A stretch of 64,000 nt of DNA from Streptomyces fodineus (lineage in GTDB: Bacteria; Actinomycetota; Actinomycetes; Streptomycetales; Streptomycetaceae), in contig NZ_CP017248.1 of NCBI RefSeq assembly GCF_001735805.1, positions 4,588,001-4,652,000 on the forward strand, given 5' to 3'. Position 1 is the stretch's first letter. Every line of letters starts with the position of its first letter. Shown one piece after another: positions 34,671 through 43,507 of the stretch. Position numbers and translations under genes: made by a program. Below the pieces are notes generated by a model. It searched no databases. It had not been told where the DNA came from and saw only the letters and a program-made list of their open reading frames with translations.

Positions 34671-36212
34671 TCAGTGCGCCGGCTCGAGGAAGCCCTGCTC
34701 CACCAGCAGACGGATCTGCGCGGGGGTCCGGTCGCGGAGCACCACCGGGTCCTCGTTCATGAGCTGGGCGATGGCGTCCAGGATGCGGCCCGCGCTCAGC
34801 GTGCCGTCGCAGACGCCCGCGAATCCGGCGCCGATCGTGTCCACCTTCGTGGCCCGGCGCATCCCGCGGTGCTGGCGCAGCACCACATGCTCCGGGTCCT
34901 CGGCACCGGGCAGCCCGACCTGCTCCTGGACCACCTCGGCGGCGAGCCTGAAGTGGCTCTCGAGCAGCGCCGCGTCGTCGTGCTCCCGGAGATAGTCGAG
35001 CCGCTCGAAGTGCGCCAGAATCGTGTCGCCGAGGGGCTGTTCGACCGGGTGGGGCCACTCCTCCACGCTGACGACGGGCTCGGCGGAACCCGTCCTGCGC
35101 AGGGTGATCCAGCCGAAGCCGACCGCCTTGACCTTGCGCGCCTCGAACTCGTCGAGCCAGGCGTCGTACCGCGCCTGGTACTCGGCCGGATCCCCGCGGT
35201 GGTCACCGGCGTCCCTCAGCCACAGTTCGGCGTACTGTGTGACGTCCTGCACCTCGCGCTGCACGATCCAGGCATCGCACCCGCGCGGCACCCATGACCT
35301 GAGTCTGTCCTGCCAGTCCTCCCCTGCCACGTGCTGCCAGTTGGCGAGGAACTGCGCGAACCCGCCCTCGCTCAGCCGTTCCCCCGCCTGCTGAACGAGC
35401 GAGCGGCACAGATCGTCCCCGCCCATGCCACCGTCCCGGTACGTCAGCCGGGCGCCGGGCGAGATGACGAAGGGCGGGTTGGAGACGATCAGGTCGAAGG
35501 TCTCGTCGTCCCGGACGGGCCCGAAGAGCGAACCCTCGCGCAGGTCCGCGGCGGGCGCGCCGGAGAGGGCGAGCGTGAGCGCGGTGATGTGCAGTGCGCG
35601 TGGGTTGAGGTCCGTCGCCGTCACGCGCGTGGCGTGCTGGGCGGCATGCAGCGCCTGGATGCCGGAGCCGGTGCCGAGGTCCAGGGCGGACGCGACCGGC
35701 GTACGGACGGTGATGCCGGCGAGGGTCGTGGACGCGCCGCCGACGCCCAGCACGACGGCTGTGTCCGCCTGGCGGCCCAGCTGTCCGATGCCGCCCGCAC
35801 CGCCGACCGCGCAGCCCAGGTCGGAGACGATGAACCAGTCCTCGCCGCCGGGACCGCCGTAGGGCCGTACGTCCACGGTGGCGGCCACCTCGTCGCCGCC
35901 CACGCGCGTGAGCCACCCGGCCCGAAGCGCCTCCTCGGCCGGCAGAACGGCCGCCACGCGCGCGTACGGCACCGGTTGCTGGAGCAGGAACAGCCGTACG
36001 AGCGTCTCCAGCGAGGTGTCGCCACGGGTCGCCCTCAGGGCGGGCACGGTCTCGCTGCGGGCCAGCGCCGCGTACGCGGGGGCGCCGAGCAGGTCGAGCA
36101 GCCCGTCGGCGGTGAAGGAGGCGGCCAGCAGCGCGTCCCGCAGGCGCGCGGCGATGTCGGTCCGGTCGGAAGCGGGCAGGGAAGCGAGTCCGGAATCAGT
36201 CACGCCCCCCAT
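34671..36212 (-). CDS. SAM-dependent methyltransferase, HemK/RsmC-like
   Basis: About 513 residues. The middle holds a class I methyltransferase: ALDLGTGSGIQAL (SAM motif), TATDLNPRAL, and the catalytic NPPF motif in FDLIVSNPPFVISP, which marks N-methyltransferases of Gln, Asn or nucleobases. An N-terminal helical region (1-150) and a long C-terminal region of unknown function flank it. ATG 36212 lacks a clear ribosome-binding site; GTG 36203 is an alternative. Substrate unknown; protein or RNA modification is likely. Confidence 0.85.
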   Translation of the reverse strand: MGGVTDSGLASLPASDRTDIAARLRDALLAASFTADGLLDLLGAPAYAALARSETVPALRATRGDTSLETLVRLFLLQQPVPYARVAAVLPAEEALRAGWLTRVGGDEVAATVDVRPYGGPGGEDWFIVSDLGCAVGGAGGIGQLGRQADTAVVLGVGGASTTLAGITVRTPVASALDLGTGSGIQALHAAQHATRVTATDLNPRALHITALTLALSGAPAADLREGSLFGPVRDDETFDLIVSNPPFVISPGARLTYRDGGMGGDDLCRSLVQQAGERLSEGGFAQFLANWQHVAGEDWQDRLRSWVPRGCDAWIVQREVQDVTQYAELWLRDAGDHRGDPAEYQARYDAWLDEFEARKVKAVGFGWITLRRTGSAEPVVSVEEWPHPVEQPLGDTILAHFERLDYLREHDDAALLESHFRLAAEVVQEQVGLPGAEDPEHVVLRQHRGMRRATKVDTIGAGFAGVCDGTLSAGRILDAIAQLMNEDPVVLRDRTPAQIRLLVEQGFLEPAH

Positions 36213-36430
36213 TGTGGCCCGCGGCACCTGCCGGACGCGGCCTCAGCGCGCCCCACCGACACGGCCCGGCCACGGCCCGCCGGCCGGTACCGGGCGGGCC
36301 CGCGTGAGCGAGGCCACCGGCCCCTCGTCGGCCGCGAGCCACCGGCCGCCGTGGGCCGACGGCCGCGCACCACCGCTCACCGGCCACCACCGTGAGCCAC
36401 CGCTTGCGGACCGCCGCGCGAAGGGCCGCC

Positions 36431-37051
36431 TCAACCCGCCGACGACGCGGGCGACGCCGATGCCGATTCCGACGCCGCGGCCTTCTTGCAGCTGGCCTGC
36501 TCGGCCATCGCCTTCTTGACGTCGCCCTCCTCCAGCCGCTTCAGCGCCTCCGTGCCGCTGTCGCTCTGCTTGCCGACCTCCTTGGTCTGGGTGGCGGCGA
36601 CGCCCTTGAGACCTTGGGCGAACTTGCCCTGGTCGCTGGTGTCGAGCCCGTCGACCTTCTTCTTCAGGGCGGCGTACGACGCGGAGAGACCGGCGAGGTT
36701 CTTGGCGGCGTCCTGCTGCCGCTTGGTGCCGTCGTCGATCCCGGGGGGAGCTCCGGCGCTGTCGAGGGCCTCGGCGAGCGCCTTGTAGCCGTCGGCCATG
36801 TCCTGGAAGGCCTGCGAGTAGGTCTTCTGGGCGCTCTTGGGCGGCAGGTTGCTGTTGGTGGCGATGGCCGCGATCGACGCGTTCGCCGCCTTGATCTTGG
36901 TGTCCTGAGCGGGCACCGCGTCACACACCGACTTGGCCCAGGCGACCAGCTTGGGGTCGGGCCCCTTGTCGCCGCCGCTGCTGCTGCATCCCGACAGCGC
37001 CATCACCAGTACCGCACCGCCGGACAGTGCGGCCGCGAGCTTCTTGTTCAC
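36431..37051 (-). CDS. Small secreted lipoprotein, function unknown
   Basis: 206 residues. Signal region KKLAAALSGGAVLVMALSGC ends in lipobox LSGC followed by an SSSGG linker. The mature part is all-helical and rich in Lys, Ala and Gln, with a terminal Ala/Ser-rich tail. GTG 37051 is preferred because GAAGGG sits 9 bases upstream; ATG 37069 would put the SD inside the gene. It lies between the methyltransferase and hppA, all on the minus strand. Confidence 0.8.
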   Translation of the reverse strand: MNKKLAAALSGGAVLVMALSGCSSSGGDKGPDPKLVAWAKSVCDAVPAQDTKIKAANASIAAIATNSNLPPKSAQKTYSQAFQDMADGYKALAEALDSAGAPPGIDDGTKRQQDAAKNLAGLSASYAALKKKVDGLDTSDQGKFAQGLKGVAATQTKEVGKQSDSGTEALKRLEEGDVKKAMAEQASCKKAAASESASASPASSAG

Positions 37052-37209
37052 CGGATTGGTCCCTTCCATGGCTCTCGGCCCACGGACCCTACACGGCGAA
37101 CACACACCCTTCGCATCCCGAACGCCCCCAAGGCGCCCTTTGTGACCCTTTGCACCATGAGAGAGAAGGCTCACCACGTGGGCGAGCCCACAGACCACCT
37201 CACAGACGC

Positions 37210-37251
37210 GGGCGGGCGGGCGGCGCGTCAACACGCGCCGTCCGCCCGCCC
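37210..37251 (-). terminator. Strong terminator of hppA
   Basis: A 19-bp stem (one G-U pair) closed by a CAAC tetraloop lies 26 bp past the hppA stop. Among the strongest hairpins in the window. Confidence 0.88.
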
Positions 37252-37276
37252 GTTGAGCAGGGCTTTCCCAGAGCGT

Positions 37277-39679
37277 CTAGGAAACCACCGCCGTGTTCGG
37301 TGAGTTGGCGACCCGCTCGGTGCTCTCGTCGTCGCCGACGGCGATTCCACGCCGCTTGGAGACGTACACGGCAACGGCGATCACGGCGAACGCGAGGGTC
37401 GCGACCGCGATCCGTACGCCCAGGTTCTTGTCGTTGCCGTAGGAGAACTTGATCACCGCGGGCGCGATGAGCAGCGAGACCAGGTTCATGACCTTCAGCA
37501 GGGGGTTGATCGCCGGTCCCGCGGTGTCCTTGAAGGGGTCGCCGACGGTGTCGCCGATGACCGTGGCCGCATGGGCCTCGCTGCCCTTGCCGCCGTGGTG
37601 GCCGTCCTCCACCAGCTTCTTGGCGTTGTCCCAGGCGCCGCCGGAGTTGGCGAGGAACACCGCCATCAGCGTGCCCGCGCCGATCGCGCCGGCGAGGTAG
37701 GAGCCGAGCGAGCCGACGCCGAGCGTGAACCCGATGAAGATGGGCGCCATCACGGCGAGCAGACCGGGTGTGGCCAGTTCCCTGAGGGCGTCCCTGGTGC
37801 AGATGTCGACGACCTTGCCGTACTCGGGCTTCTCGGTGAAGTCCATGATCCCGGGCTTCTCGCGGAACTGCCGCCGTACCTCGAAGACCACCGAACCGGC
37901 CGACCGGGACACGGCGTTGATGGCCAGTCCGGAGAAGAGGAAGACGACCGCGGCGCCCGCGATGAGGCCGACGAGGTTGTTGGGCTGCGAGATGTCCAGG
38001 GACAGACTCATCGGCGCACCGGGGCCGGTGAGCTTCTCCCCGACATCCTGCACATTGGTGGTGATCGCGTCGCGGTACGACCCGAACAGCGCCGACGCGG
38101 CGAGCACGGCGGTGGCGATGGCGATGCCCTTGGTGATGGCCTTGGTGGTGTTGCCCACCGCGTCCAGGTTGGTGAGCACCTGCGCGCCCGCGCCCTCGAC
38201 GTCGCCGGACATCTCGGCGATGCCCTGGGCGTTGTCGGAGACCGGCCCGAAGGTGTCCATGGCGACGATCACGCCGACCGTGGTGAGCAGACCGGTGCCG
38301 GCCAGCGCGACCGCGAACAGCGCGAGCATGATCGACGTACCGCCGAGCAGGAACGCGCCGTACACGCCGAGCCCGATGAGCAGCGCGGTGTAGACGGCCG
38401 ACTCCAGGCCGACCGAGATGCCGGACAGGACGACGGTGGCCGGTCCGGTGAGGGAGGTCTTGCCGATGTCCCGCACCGGGCGGCGGTTGGTCTCGGTGAA
38501 GTAGCCGGTCAGCTGCTGGATGACGGCGGCGAGCAGGATGCCGATGGCCACCGCGACCAGGGCGAGCAGCCGCGGGTCGCCGTCCTTGCCCCTGATCGCC
38601 GCGTCCGTCACCCCGTGCAGGCCGGAGTACTTGGACGGCAGGTAGACGAAGACCGCGACGGCCACCAGCACCAGGGAGATCACCGCGGAGATGAAGAAGC
38701 CGCGGTTGATCGCCGTCATGCCGCTGCGGTCGGCGCGGCGTGGGGCGACCGCGAAGATGCCGATCATCGCCGTGATGACGCCGATGGCGGGCACGAGCAG
38801 CGGGAACGCCAGCCCGGAATTGCCGAACGCGACCTTGCCGAGGATCAGCGCGGCCACCAGGGTCACGGCGTACGACTCGAAGAGGTCGGCCGCCATGCCC
38901 GCGCAGTCGCCGACGTTGTCGCCCACGTTGTCGGCGATGGTCGCGGCATTGCGCGGATCGTCCTCCGGAATGCCCTGTTCGACCTTGCCGACCAGGTCGG
39001 CGCCGACGTCGGCGGCCTTGGTGAAGATGCCGCCGCCCACACGCATGAACATGGCGATCAGGGCGGCGCCGAGGCCGAAGCCCTCCAGCACCTTCGGCGC
39101 GTCGGCCGCGTACACCAGCACCACGCAGGAGGCGCCCAGCAGGCCGAGCCCCACTGTGAACATGCCGACGACGCCACCCGTGCGAAATGCGATCTTCATC
39201 GCGGTGTGCGAGACGGTGGTGAGATCTTTTTCTGGTTCGCCTGGGGCCGGTGTGGCTTCCCGGGCCGCCGCGGCGACCCGCACATTGCTGCGTACGGCGA
39301 GCCACATGCCGATATAGCCGGTGGCCGCCGAGAACGCCGCTCCGATCAGGAAGAACACCGATCGTCCGGCACGCTGATTCCAGTTGTCCGCGGGCAGCAG
39401 CATGAGCAGGAAGAAGACGACGACAGCGAATACGCCGAGCGTGCGCAGCTGCCGGGCGAGATACGCCTTCGCGCCTTCCTGGACCGCCTCGGCGATCCGT
39501 TTCATGCTGTCGGTGCCCTCGCCCGCGGCCAGCACCTGGCGCACCAGGATCCCCGCGACCACCAGCGCGGCCAGGGCGACCGCCGCGATGACGGCCACCA
39601 TGATCCGGTTGTCGTCGGTCAGGACCGCCGCTGCGAGGGATGTGGGGTGATCCGATTGAGGGATGGAAAGCCCCGCCAT
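37277..39679 (-). CDS. hppA: Membrane-bound proton-translocating pyrophosphatase
   Basis: 800 residues, about 16 hydrophobic segments. The substrate signature is DVGADLVGKVEQGIPEDDPRN followed by the DNVGDNVGDCAG repeats that bind Mg-PPi. The segment GNTTKAITKGIAI carries Lys where K+-dependent enzymes have Ala, so this is the K+-independent, proton-pumping class. It hydrolyses pyrophosphate and exports protons across the plasma membrane. ATG 39679 has AAGGAGGA upstream. The 16-bp palindrome at 39854 lies 175 bp upstream. Confidence 0.96.
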   Translation of the reverse strand: MAGLSIPQSDHPTSLAAAVLTDDNRIMVAVIAAVALAALVVAGILVRQVLAAGEGTDSMKRIAEAVQEGAKAYLARQLRTLGVFAVVVFFLLMLLPADNWNQRAGRSVFFLIGAAFSAATGYIGMWLAVRSNVRVAAAAREATPAPGEPEKDLTTVSHTAMKIAFRTGGVVGMFTVGLGLLGASCVVLVYAADAPKVLEGFGLGAALIAMFMRVGGGIFTKAADVGADLVGKVEQGIPEDDPRNAATIADNVGDNVGDCAGMAADLFESYAVTLVAALILGKVAFGNSGLAFPLLVPAIGVITAMIGIFAVAPRRADRSGMTAINRGFFISAVISLVLVAVAVFVYLPSKYSGLHGVTDAAIRGKDGDPRLLALVAVAIGILLAAVIQQLTGYFTETNRRPVRDIGKTSLTGPATVVLSGISVGLESAVYTALLIGLGVYGAFLLGGTSIMLALFAVALAGTGLLTTVGVIVAMDTFGPVSDNAQGIAEMSGDVEGAGAQVLTNLDAVGNTTKAITKGIAIATAVLAASALFGSYRDAITTNVQDVGEKLTGPGAPMSLSLDISQPNNLVGLIAGAAVVFLFSGLAINAVSRSAGSVVFEVRRQFREKPGIMDFTEKPEYGKVVDICTRDALRELATPGLLAVMAPIFIGFTLGVGSLGSYLAGAIGAGTLMAVFLANSGGAWDNAKKLVEDGHHGGKGSEAHAATVIGDTVGDPFKDTAGPAINPLLKVMNLVSLLIAPAVIKFSYGNDKNLGVRIAVATLAFAVIAVAVYVSKRRGIAVGDDESTERVANSPNTAVVS

Positions 39680-39853
39680 TCGTCCTCCTTGACGCTTGGG
39701 CTGAGCTCAAGATGTGGACGGATTCTAGGTACCCCGGAGTGATCTCAACAGGGCGCGGTAAACGGAATTAGCCTCAACGGGCTCATCAGCAAATGATCGA
39801 GATCGCGCCACACCACCCGAATGGAGTAATGCCCCCAGGGCATTGTCGATGAT

Positions 39854-39869
39854 CGTGAATTAATTCACG
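39854..39869. promoter_or_regulatory. AT-rich perfect palindrome upstream of hppA
   Basis: CGTGAATTAATTCACG is a perfect 16-bp palindrome in an otherwise GC-rich intergenic region. It is followed by another AATTC. It looks like a dimeric regulator's operator; the regulator is unknown. Confidence 0.5.
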
Positions 39870-39905
39870 AATTCGGAAGGGTCCCTGTTCATGCCGGAAA
39901 AACGC

Positions 39906-39932
39906 CGAGGGCCCTGCTCGGCAGGGCCCTCG
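39906..39932 (-). terminator. Terminator of the anti-sigma-type gene
   Basis: An 11-bp perfect stem (CGAGGGCCCTG with CAGGGCCCTCG), loop CTCGG, followed on the minus strand by GCGTTTTT. A canonical factor-independent terminator 20 bp after the stop at 39952. Confidence 0.88.
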
Positions 39933-39951
39933 TGACGTGCTGCGGCGGCGT

Positions 39952-40380
39952 TCAGAGAAGCGCCGCGGTCGGCGGTGTGGTCGGCCAGGTCATGCGGATC
40001 AGGCCGCCGTCGTGTCCGGTGGTGACGTGAACGTCGTCAACGAGGCCGCTGATGACCGCGAGGCCCATCTCGTCCTCCTCGACCTCCTCGCCTTCGTTCG
40101 CGGCGCCGGGCGTGTCGCCCGGGGCGGCGTGCGGCGCCTCGTCACCGACCTCGATGGAGAACTGTTTCTCCTCCTCGATCAGTGCCACCTTCACGGGCGC
40201 GCTGATACCACTGCTCTGGTGCAGTCCGACGGCACGGGAGCAGGCCTCGCCGACGGCGAGCCGGACCTCGTCGAGGACGGCCTCGTCCACTCCGGCCCTG
40301 CGTGCCACCGCGGCCGCCACCAGCCGGGCGGTCCGGACGTGCTCGGGCAGCGCGCTGAAGCGGAGTTCGACGGTGGCCAT
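39952..40380 (-). CDS. Anti-sigma-factor-type ATPase (RsbW/SpoIIAB-like), BldG partner
   Basis: 142 residues of the GHKL HATPase_c_2 fold. The N-box region reads RLAVGEACSRAVGLH, where the Asn usually coordinating Mg-ATP is replaced by Arg, so kinase activity is doubtful. The DEMGLAVISGLVDDV block corresponds to the G1 box, though its Gly pattern is reduced. It lies downstream of bldG on the same strand; in S. coelicolor the equivalent protein (SCO3548, from memory) interacts with BldG. An acidic insert separates strands at 85-103. Confidence 0.85.
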   Translation of the reverse strand: MATVELRFSALPEHVRTARLVAAAVARRAGVDEAVLDEVRLAVGEACSRAVGLHQSSGISAPVKVALIEEEKQFSIEVGDEAPHAAPGDTPGAANEGEEVEEDEMGLAVISGLVDDVHVTTGHDGGLIRMTWPTTPPTAALL

Positions 40381-40583
40381 GCATCCCCCTCGCGACTACG
40401 GGCGTGCGGTCGGGCGCGGGGCCACCGAGCGCCCGCACCCCTGGTGTGCTTCTGTGGCCCGGGCCGCTTCACGGCCCGGGACGGAACCGGCAGACGCAAC
40501 CGGCCGCGCACGAGAACGGGCCGGACGCGACCGGCCGGCGTCCGGACTCCCGCGGGAGCCGGGCGCCGGTGACCGGTCCGGAA

Positions 40584-40925
40584 TCAGTCGGTGGCCGCTA
40601 CCGCTTCATCGACCGAGGTGTGGATCGGGAACACCTTGGTGAGGCCGGTGATGCGGAAGATCTTGAGAATGCGCTCCTGGTTGCAGACCAGGCGCAGCGA
40701 GCCCTCATGGGCACGCACTCGCTTCAGACCGCCGACCAGCACGCCGAGCCCGGTGGAGTCGAGGAAGTCCACGCCCTCCATGTCGACGACGAGGTGGAAA
40801 TTCCCGTCGTTCACCAGCTCGACCAGCTGCTCGCGCAGCTTGGGCGCGGTGTATACATCGATTTCGCCACCGACCTCGACGACCGTACGATCGCCGACGG
40901 TACGGGTCGACAGGGACAGGTCCAC
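40584..40925 (-). CDS. bldG: Anti-sigma factor antagonist BldG
   Basis: 113 residues, single STAS domain. The phosphorylatable Ser 57 lies in VDFLDSTGLGVL, the site shown to be phosphorylated in S. coelicolor BldG. The protein controls aerial development, antibiotic production and stress sigma factors through partner switching with anti-sigma proteins. ATG 40925 is supported by GGAGGAT upstream. The promoter region is the short gap before the divergent helicase gene. Confidence 0.96.
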   Translation of the reverse strand: MDLSLSTRTVGDRTVVEVGGEIDVYTAPKLREQLVELVNDGNFHLVVDMEGVDFLDSTGLGVLVGGLKRVRAHEGSLRLVCNQERILKIFRITGLTKVFPIHTSVDEAVAATD

Positions 40926-40999
40926 GGATCCTCCAGCACCTTGCTATCGAGCGGTCGCCCCTCGGGGCTTGCGGCCCCCGGGATGCTTCGCCAGCCGCG

Positions 41000-43507
41000 A
41001 TGGCATTCAATCACTTACTGGCAGGCGTGCACGACGCCTTGGCTCCATTGTCCGTCACGCCAGTGACACACTCGGTGCCGATGGCCAAGAATCACCGATC
41101 CGATCGATCCCCGGCGGCCCCGGCGTCCCGCCCGTCTCCGGGCGCGGTCCTGGACCGGCTCGCCTCGGGGCCGAGCCGGTCTGCGCGCATCACTCATACG
41201 GAGCACTTGCCCCCGCGCGCGGGCCGCCATGCCGTCTGGCCTGACCGGATTCGGTCCGAGGTGATCGCGGCCGTCCAGGCGTGCGGCATCGAACACCCCT
41301 GGGCGCACCAGGCGCTGGCCGCCGAGCACGCCCTGGACGGCGACTCGGTGGTCGTCGCCACCGGCACCGCCTCCGGCAAGTCCCTCGCGTATCTCGTGCC
41401 CGTCCTGTCCACCCTCCTGGATGGTGCCGAGGCTCCGAACGGCCGAGGGGCCACCGCGCTGTACCTGGCACCCACCAAGGCGCTCGCGGCGGATCAGTGC
41501 CGATCGGTGAAGGAACTTTCACAACCTCTCGGCAGCGCCGTGCGCCCCGCCGTGTACGACGGCGACACCCCGTTCGAGGAACGGGAGTGGATCCGCCAGT
41601 ACGCCAACTACGTCCTGACCAACCCGGACATGCTGCACCGCGGCATACTCCCCGCGCACCCGCGCTGGTCCTCCTTCCTGAAGTCGCTCAAGTACGTCGT
41701 CATCGACGAGTGCCACACCTACCGGGGCGTCTTCGGCTCGCACGTCGCCCAGGTGCTGCGCCGGCTGCGCCGCCTGTGCGCCCGCTACGGCGCCTCGCCC
41801 GTCTTCCTGCTGGCCTCGGCGACCGCCGCCGAGCCCGCCGTGGCCGCCCGCCGGCTGACCGGCCTGCCGGTGACCGAGGTCGCCGACGACGCCTCCCCGC
41901 GCGGGGAGCTGGTCTTCGCCCTCTGGGAGCCGCCGCTCACCGAACTGCACGGCGAGAAGGGCGCCCCGGTACGCCGTACCGCCACCGCCGAGACCGCCGA
42001 CCTGCTGACCGACCTGACCGTGCAGGGCGTGCGCTCGGTCGCCTTCGTACGGTCCCGGCGTGGCGCCGAGCTGATCTCGGTGATCGCCCAGGAGAAACTG
42101 GCCGAGGTCGACCGCTCCCTGGTCCGGCGGGTCGCGGCCTACCGCGGCGGCTACCTCCCCGAGGAGCGCCGCGCCCTGGAACGCGCCCTGCACTCCGGCG
42201 AACTCCTCGGGCTGGCCGCCACGACGGCCCTGGAGCTGGGCGTGGACGTCTCCGGCCTGGACGCGGTGGTCATCTCCGGCTACCCGGGCACGCGCGCGTC
42301 CCTGTGGCAGCAGGCGGGCCGAGCGGGCCGCTCGGGCCAGGGAGCGCTCGCCGTGCTGGTGGCCCGGGACGACCCCCTGGACACCTTCCTCGTCCACCAC
42401 CCCGAGGCCCTGTTCGACCAGCCGGTGGAATCCACTGTCCTCGACCCCGACAACCCCTACGTGCTCGCCCCGCACCTGTGCGCCGCCGCCGCCGAACTCC
42501 CGCTGACCGAGGAGGACCTGGACCTCTTCGGCCCCGCCTGCGCGGACGTGCTGCCGCAGCTGGAGGCCGCGAAGCTGCTCCGCCGGCGGACCAAGGCCTG
42601 GCACTGGACGCGCCGGGAGCGGGCCGCCGACCTGACCGACATCCGGGGCGCGGGCGGGCGCCCGGTCGAGGTCGTCGAGTCCGGCACGGGCCGCCTGCTC
42701 GGCACGGTCGACGCCGGCGCCGCGCACTCCACGGTCCACGAGGGCGCGGTCCACCTCCATCAGGGCCGCACCTATCTGGTGCGCCAGCTGGACCTGGAGG
42801 ACTCGGTCGCCCTGGTCGAGCAGGCCGACCCGCCGTATTCCACGGTCGCCCGCGACACCACCTCCATCTCCATCCTGGAGACCGACACCGAGATCCCCTG
42901 GGGTTCCGGCCGCCTCTGCTACGGATCGGTCGAAGTCACCAACCAGGTGGTCTCCTACCTCCGCAGACGCCTCATCACCGGCGAAGTGCTCGGCGAGACC
43001 AAACTCGACCTCCCTCCTCGTACGCTGCGCACGCGCGCGGTGTGGTGGACGGTCACCGACGACCAGCTGGACGAGGCCCGGATCAACCCGGAGATCCTCG
43101 GCGGCTCCCTGCACGCCGCCGAACACGCCTCCATCGGTCTGCTCCCCCTCTTCGCGACCTGCGACCGCTGGGACATCGGCGGCGTCTCGATCCCGCTGCA
43201 CCCGGACACCCTGCTGCCGACGGTCTTCGTGTACGACGGCCATCCCGGCGGCGCGGGCTTCGCCGAGCGCGCCTTCCACACCGCCCGCGCCTGGCTCACC
43301 GCCACCCGCGAGGCCATCGCCTCCTGCGAGTGCGAGGCCGGCTGCCCGTCCTGCATCCAGTCCCCCAAGTGCGGCAACGGCAACGACCCGCTGCACAAGA
43401 GGGGGGCGGTACGGCTCCTCACGGTGCTGTTGCGGGGAGCGCCGGAGGAGAAACCCGGGGGACAGCCGACGGAGGAGCCGATGCCGGGGCGGGCGCCGCA
43501 CGCTTGA
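41000..43507 (+). CDS. DEAD/DEAH-box helicase with DUF1998 domain (Hrq1-like)
   Basis: 835 residues. Walker A ATGTASGKSLAYL, the DECH box in VVIDECHTYRG, and motif VI QQAGRAGRSGQ make up the two RecA-like domains. The C-terminus has the DUF1998 Cys cluster in CECEAGCPSCIQSPKCG, likely a metal site. Related proteins unwind DNA with 3'-5' polarity in repair. ATG 41000 is used; ATG 41083 (MAKNHR) is an alternative. The last 89 bp overlap the 3' end of the convergent TadE-like gene. Confidence 0.92.
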   Translation: MAFNHLLAGVHDALAPLSVTPVTHSVPMAKNHRSDRSPAAPASRPSPGAVLDRLASGPSRSARITHTEHLPPRAGRHAVWPDRIRSEVIAAVQACGIEHPWAHQALAAEHALDGDSVVVATGTASGKSLAYLVPVLSTLLDGAEAPNGRGATALYLAPTKALAADQCRSVKELSQPLGSAVRPAVYDGDTPFEEREWIRQYANYVLTNPDMLHRGILPAHPRWSSFLKSLKYVVIDECHTYRGVFGSHVAQVLRRLRRLCARYGASPVFLLASATAAEPAVAARRLTGLPVTEVADDASPRGELVFALWEPPLTELHGEKGAPVRRTATAETADLLTDLTVQGVRSVAFVRSRRGAELISVIAQEKLAEVDRSLVRRVAAYRGGYLPEERRALERALHSGELLGLAATTALELGVDVSGLDAVVISGYPGTRASLWQQAGRAGRSGQGALAVLVARDDPLDTFLVHHPEALFDQPVESTVLDPDNPYVLAPHLCAAAAELPLTEEDLDLFGPACADVLPQLEAAKLLRRRTKAWHWTRRERAADLTDIRGAGGRPVEVVESGTGRLLGTVDAGAAHSTVHEGAVHLHQGRTYLVRQLDLEDSVALVEQADPPYSTVARDTTSISILETDTEIPWGSGRLCYGSVEVTNQVVSYLRRRLITGEVLGETKLDLPPRTLRTRAVWWTVTDDQLDEARINPEILGGSLHAAEHASIGLLPLFATCDRWDIGGVSIPLHPDTLLPTVFVYDGHPGGAGFAERAFHTARAWLTATREAIASCECEAGCPSCIQSPKCGNGNDPLHKRGAVRLLTVLLRGAPEEKPGGQPTEEPMPGRAPHA

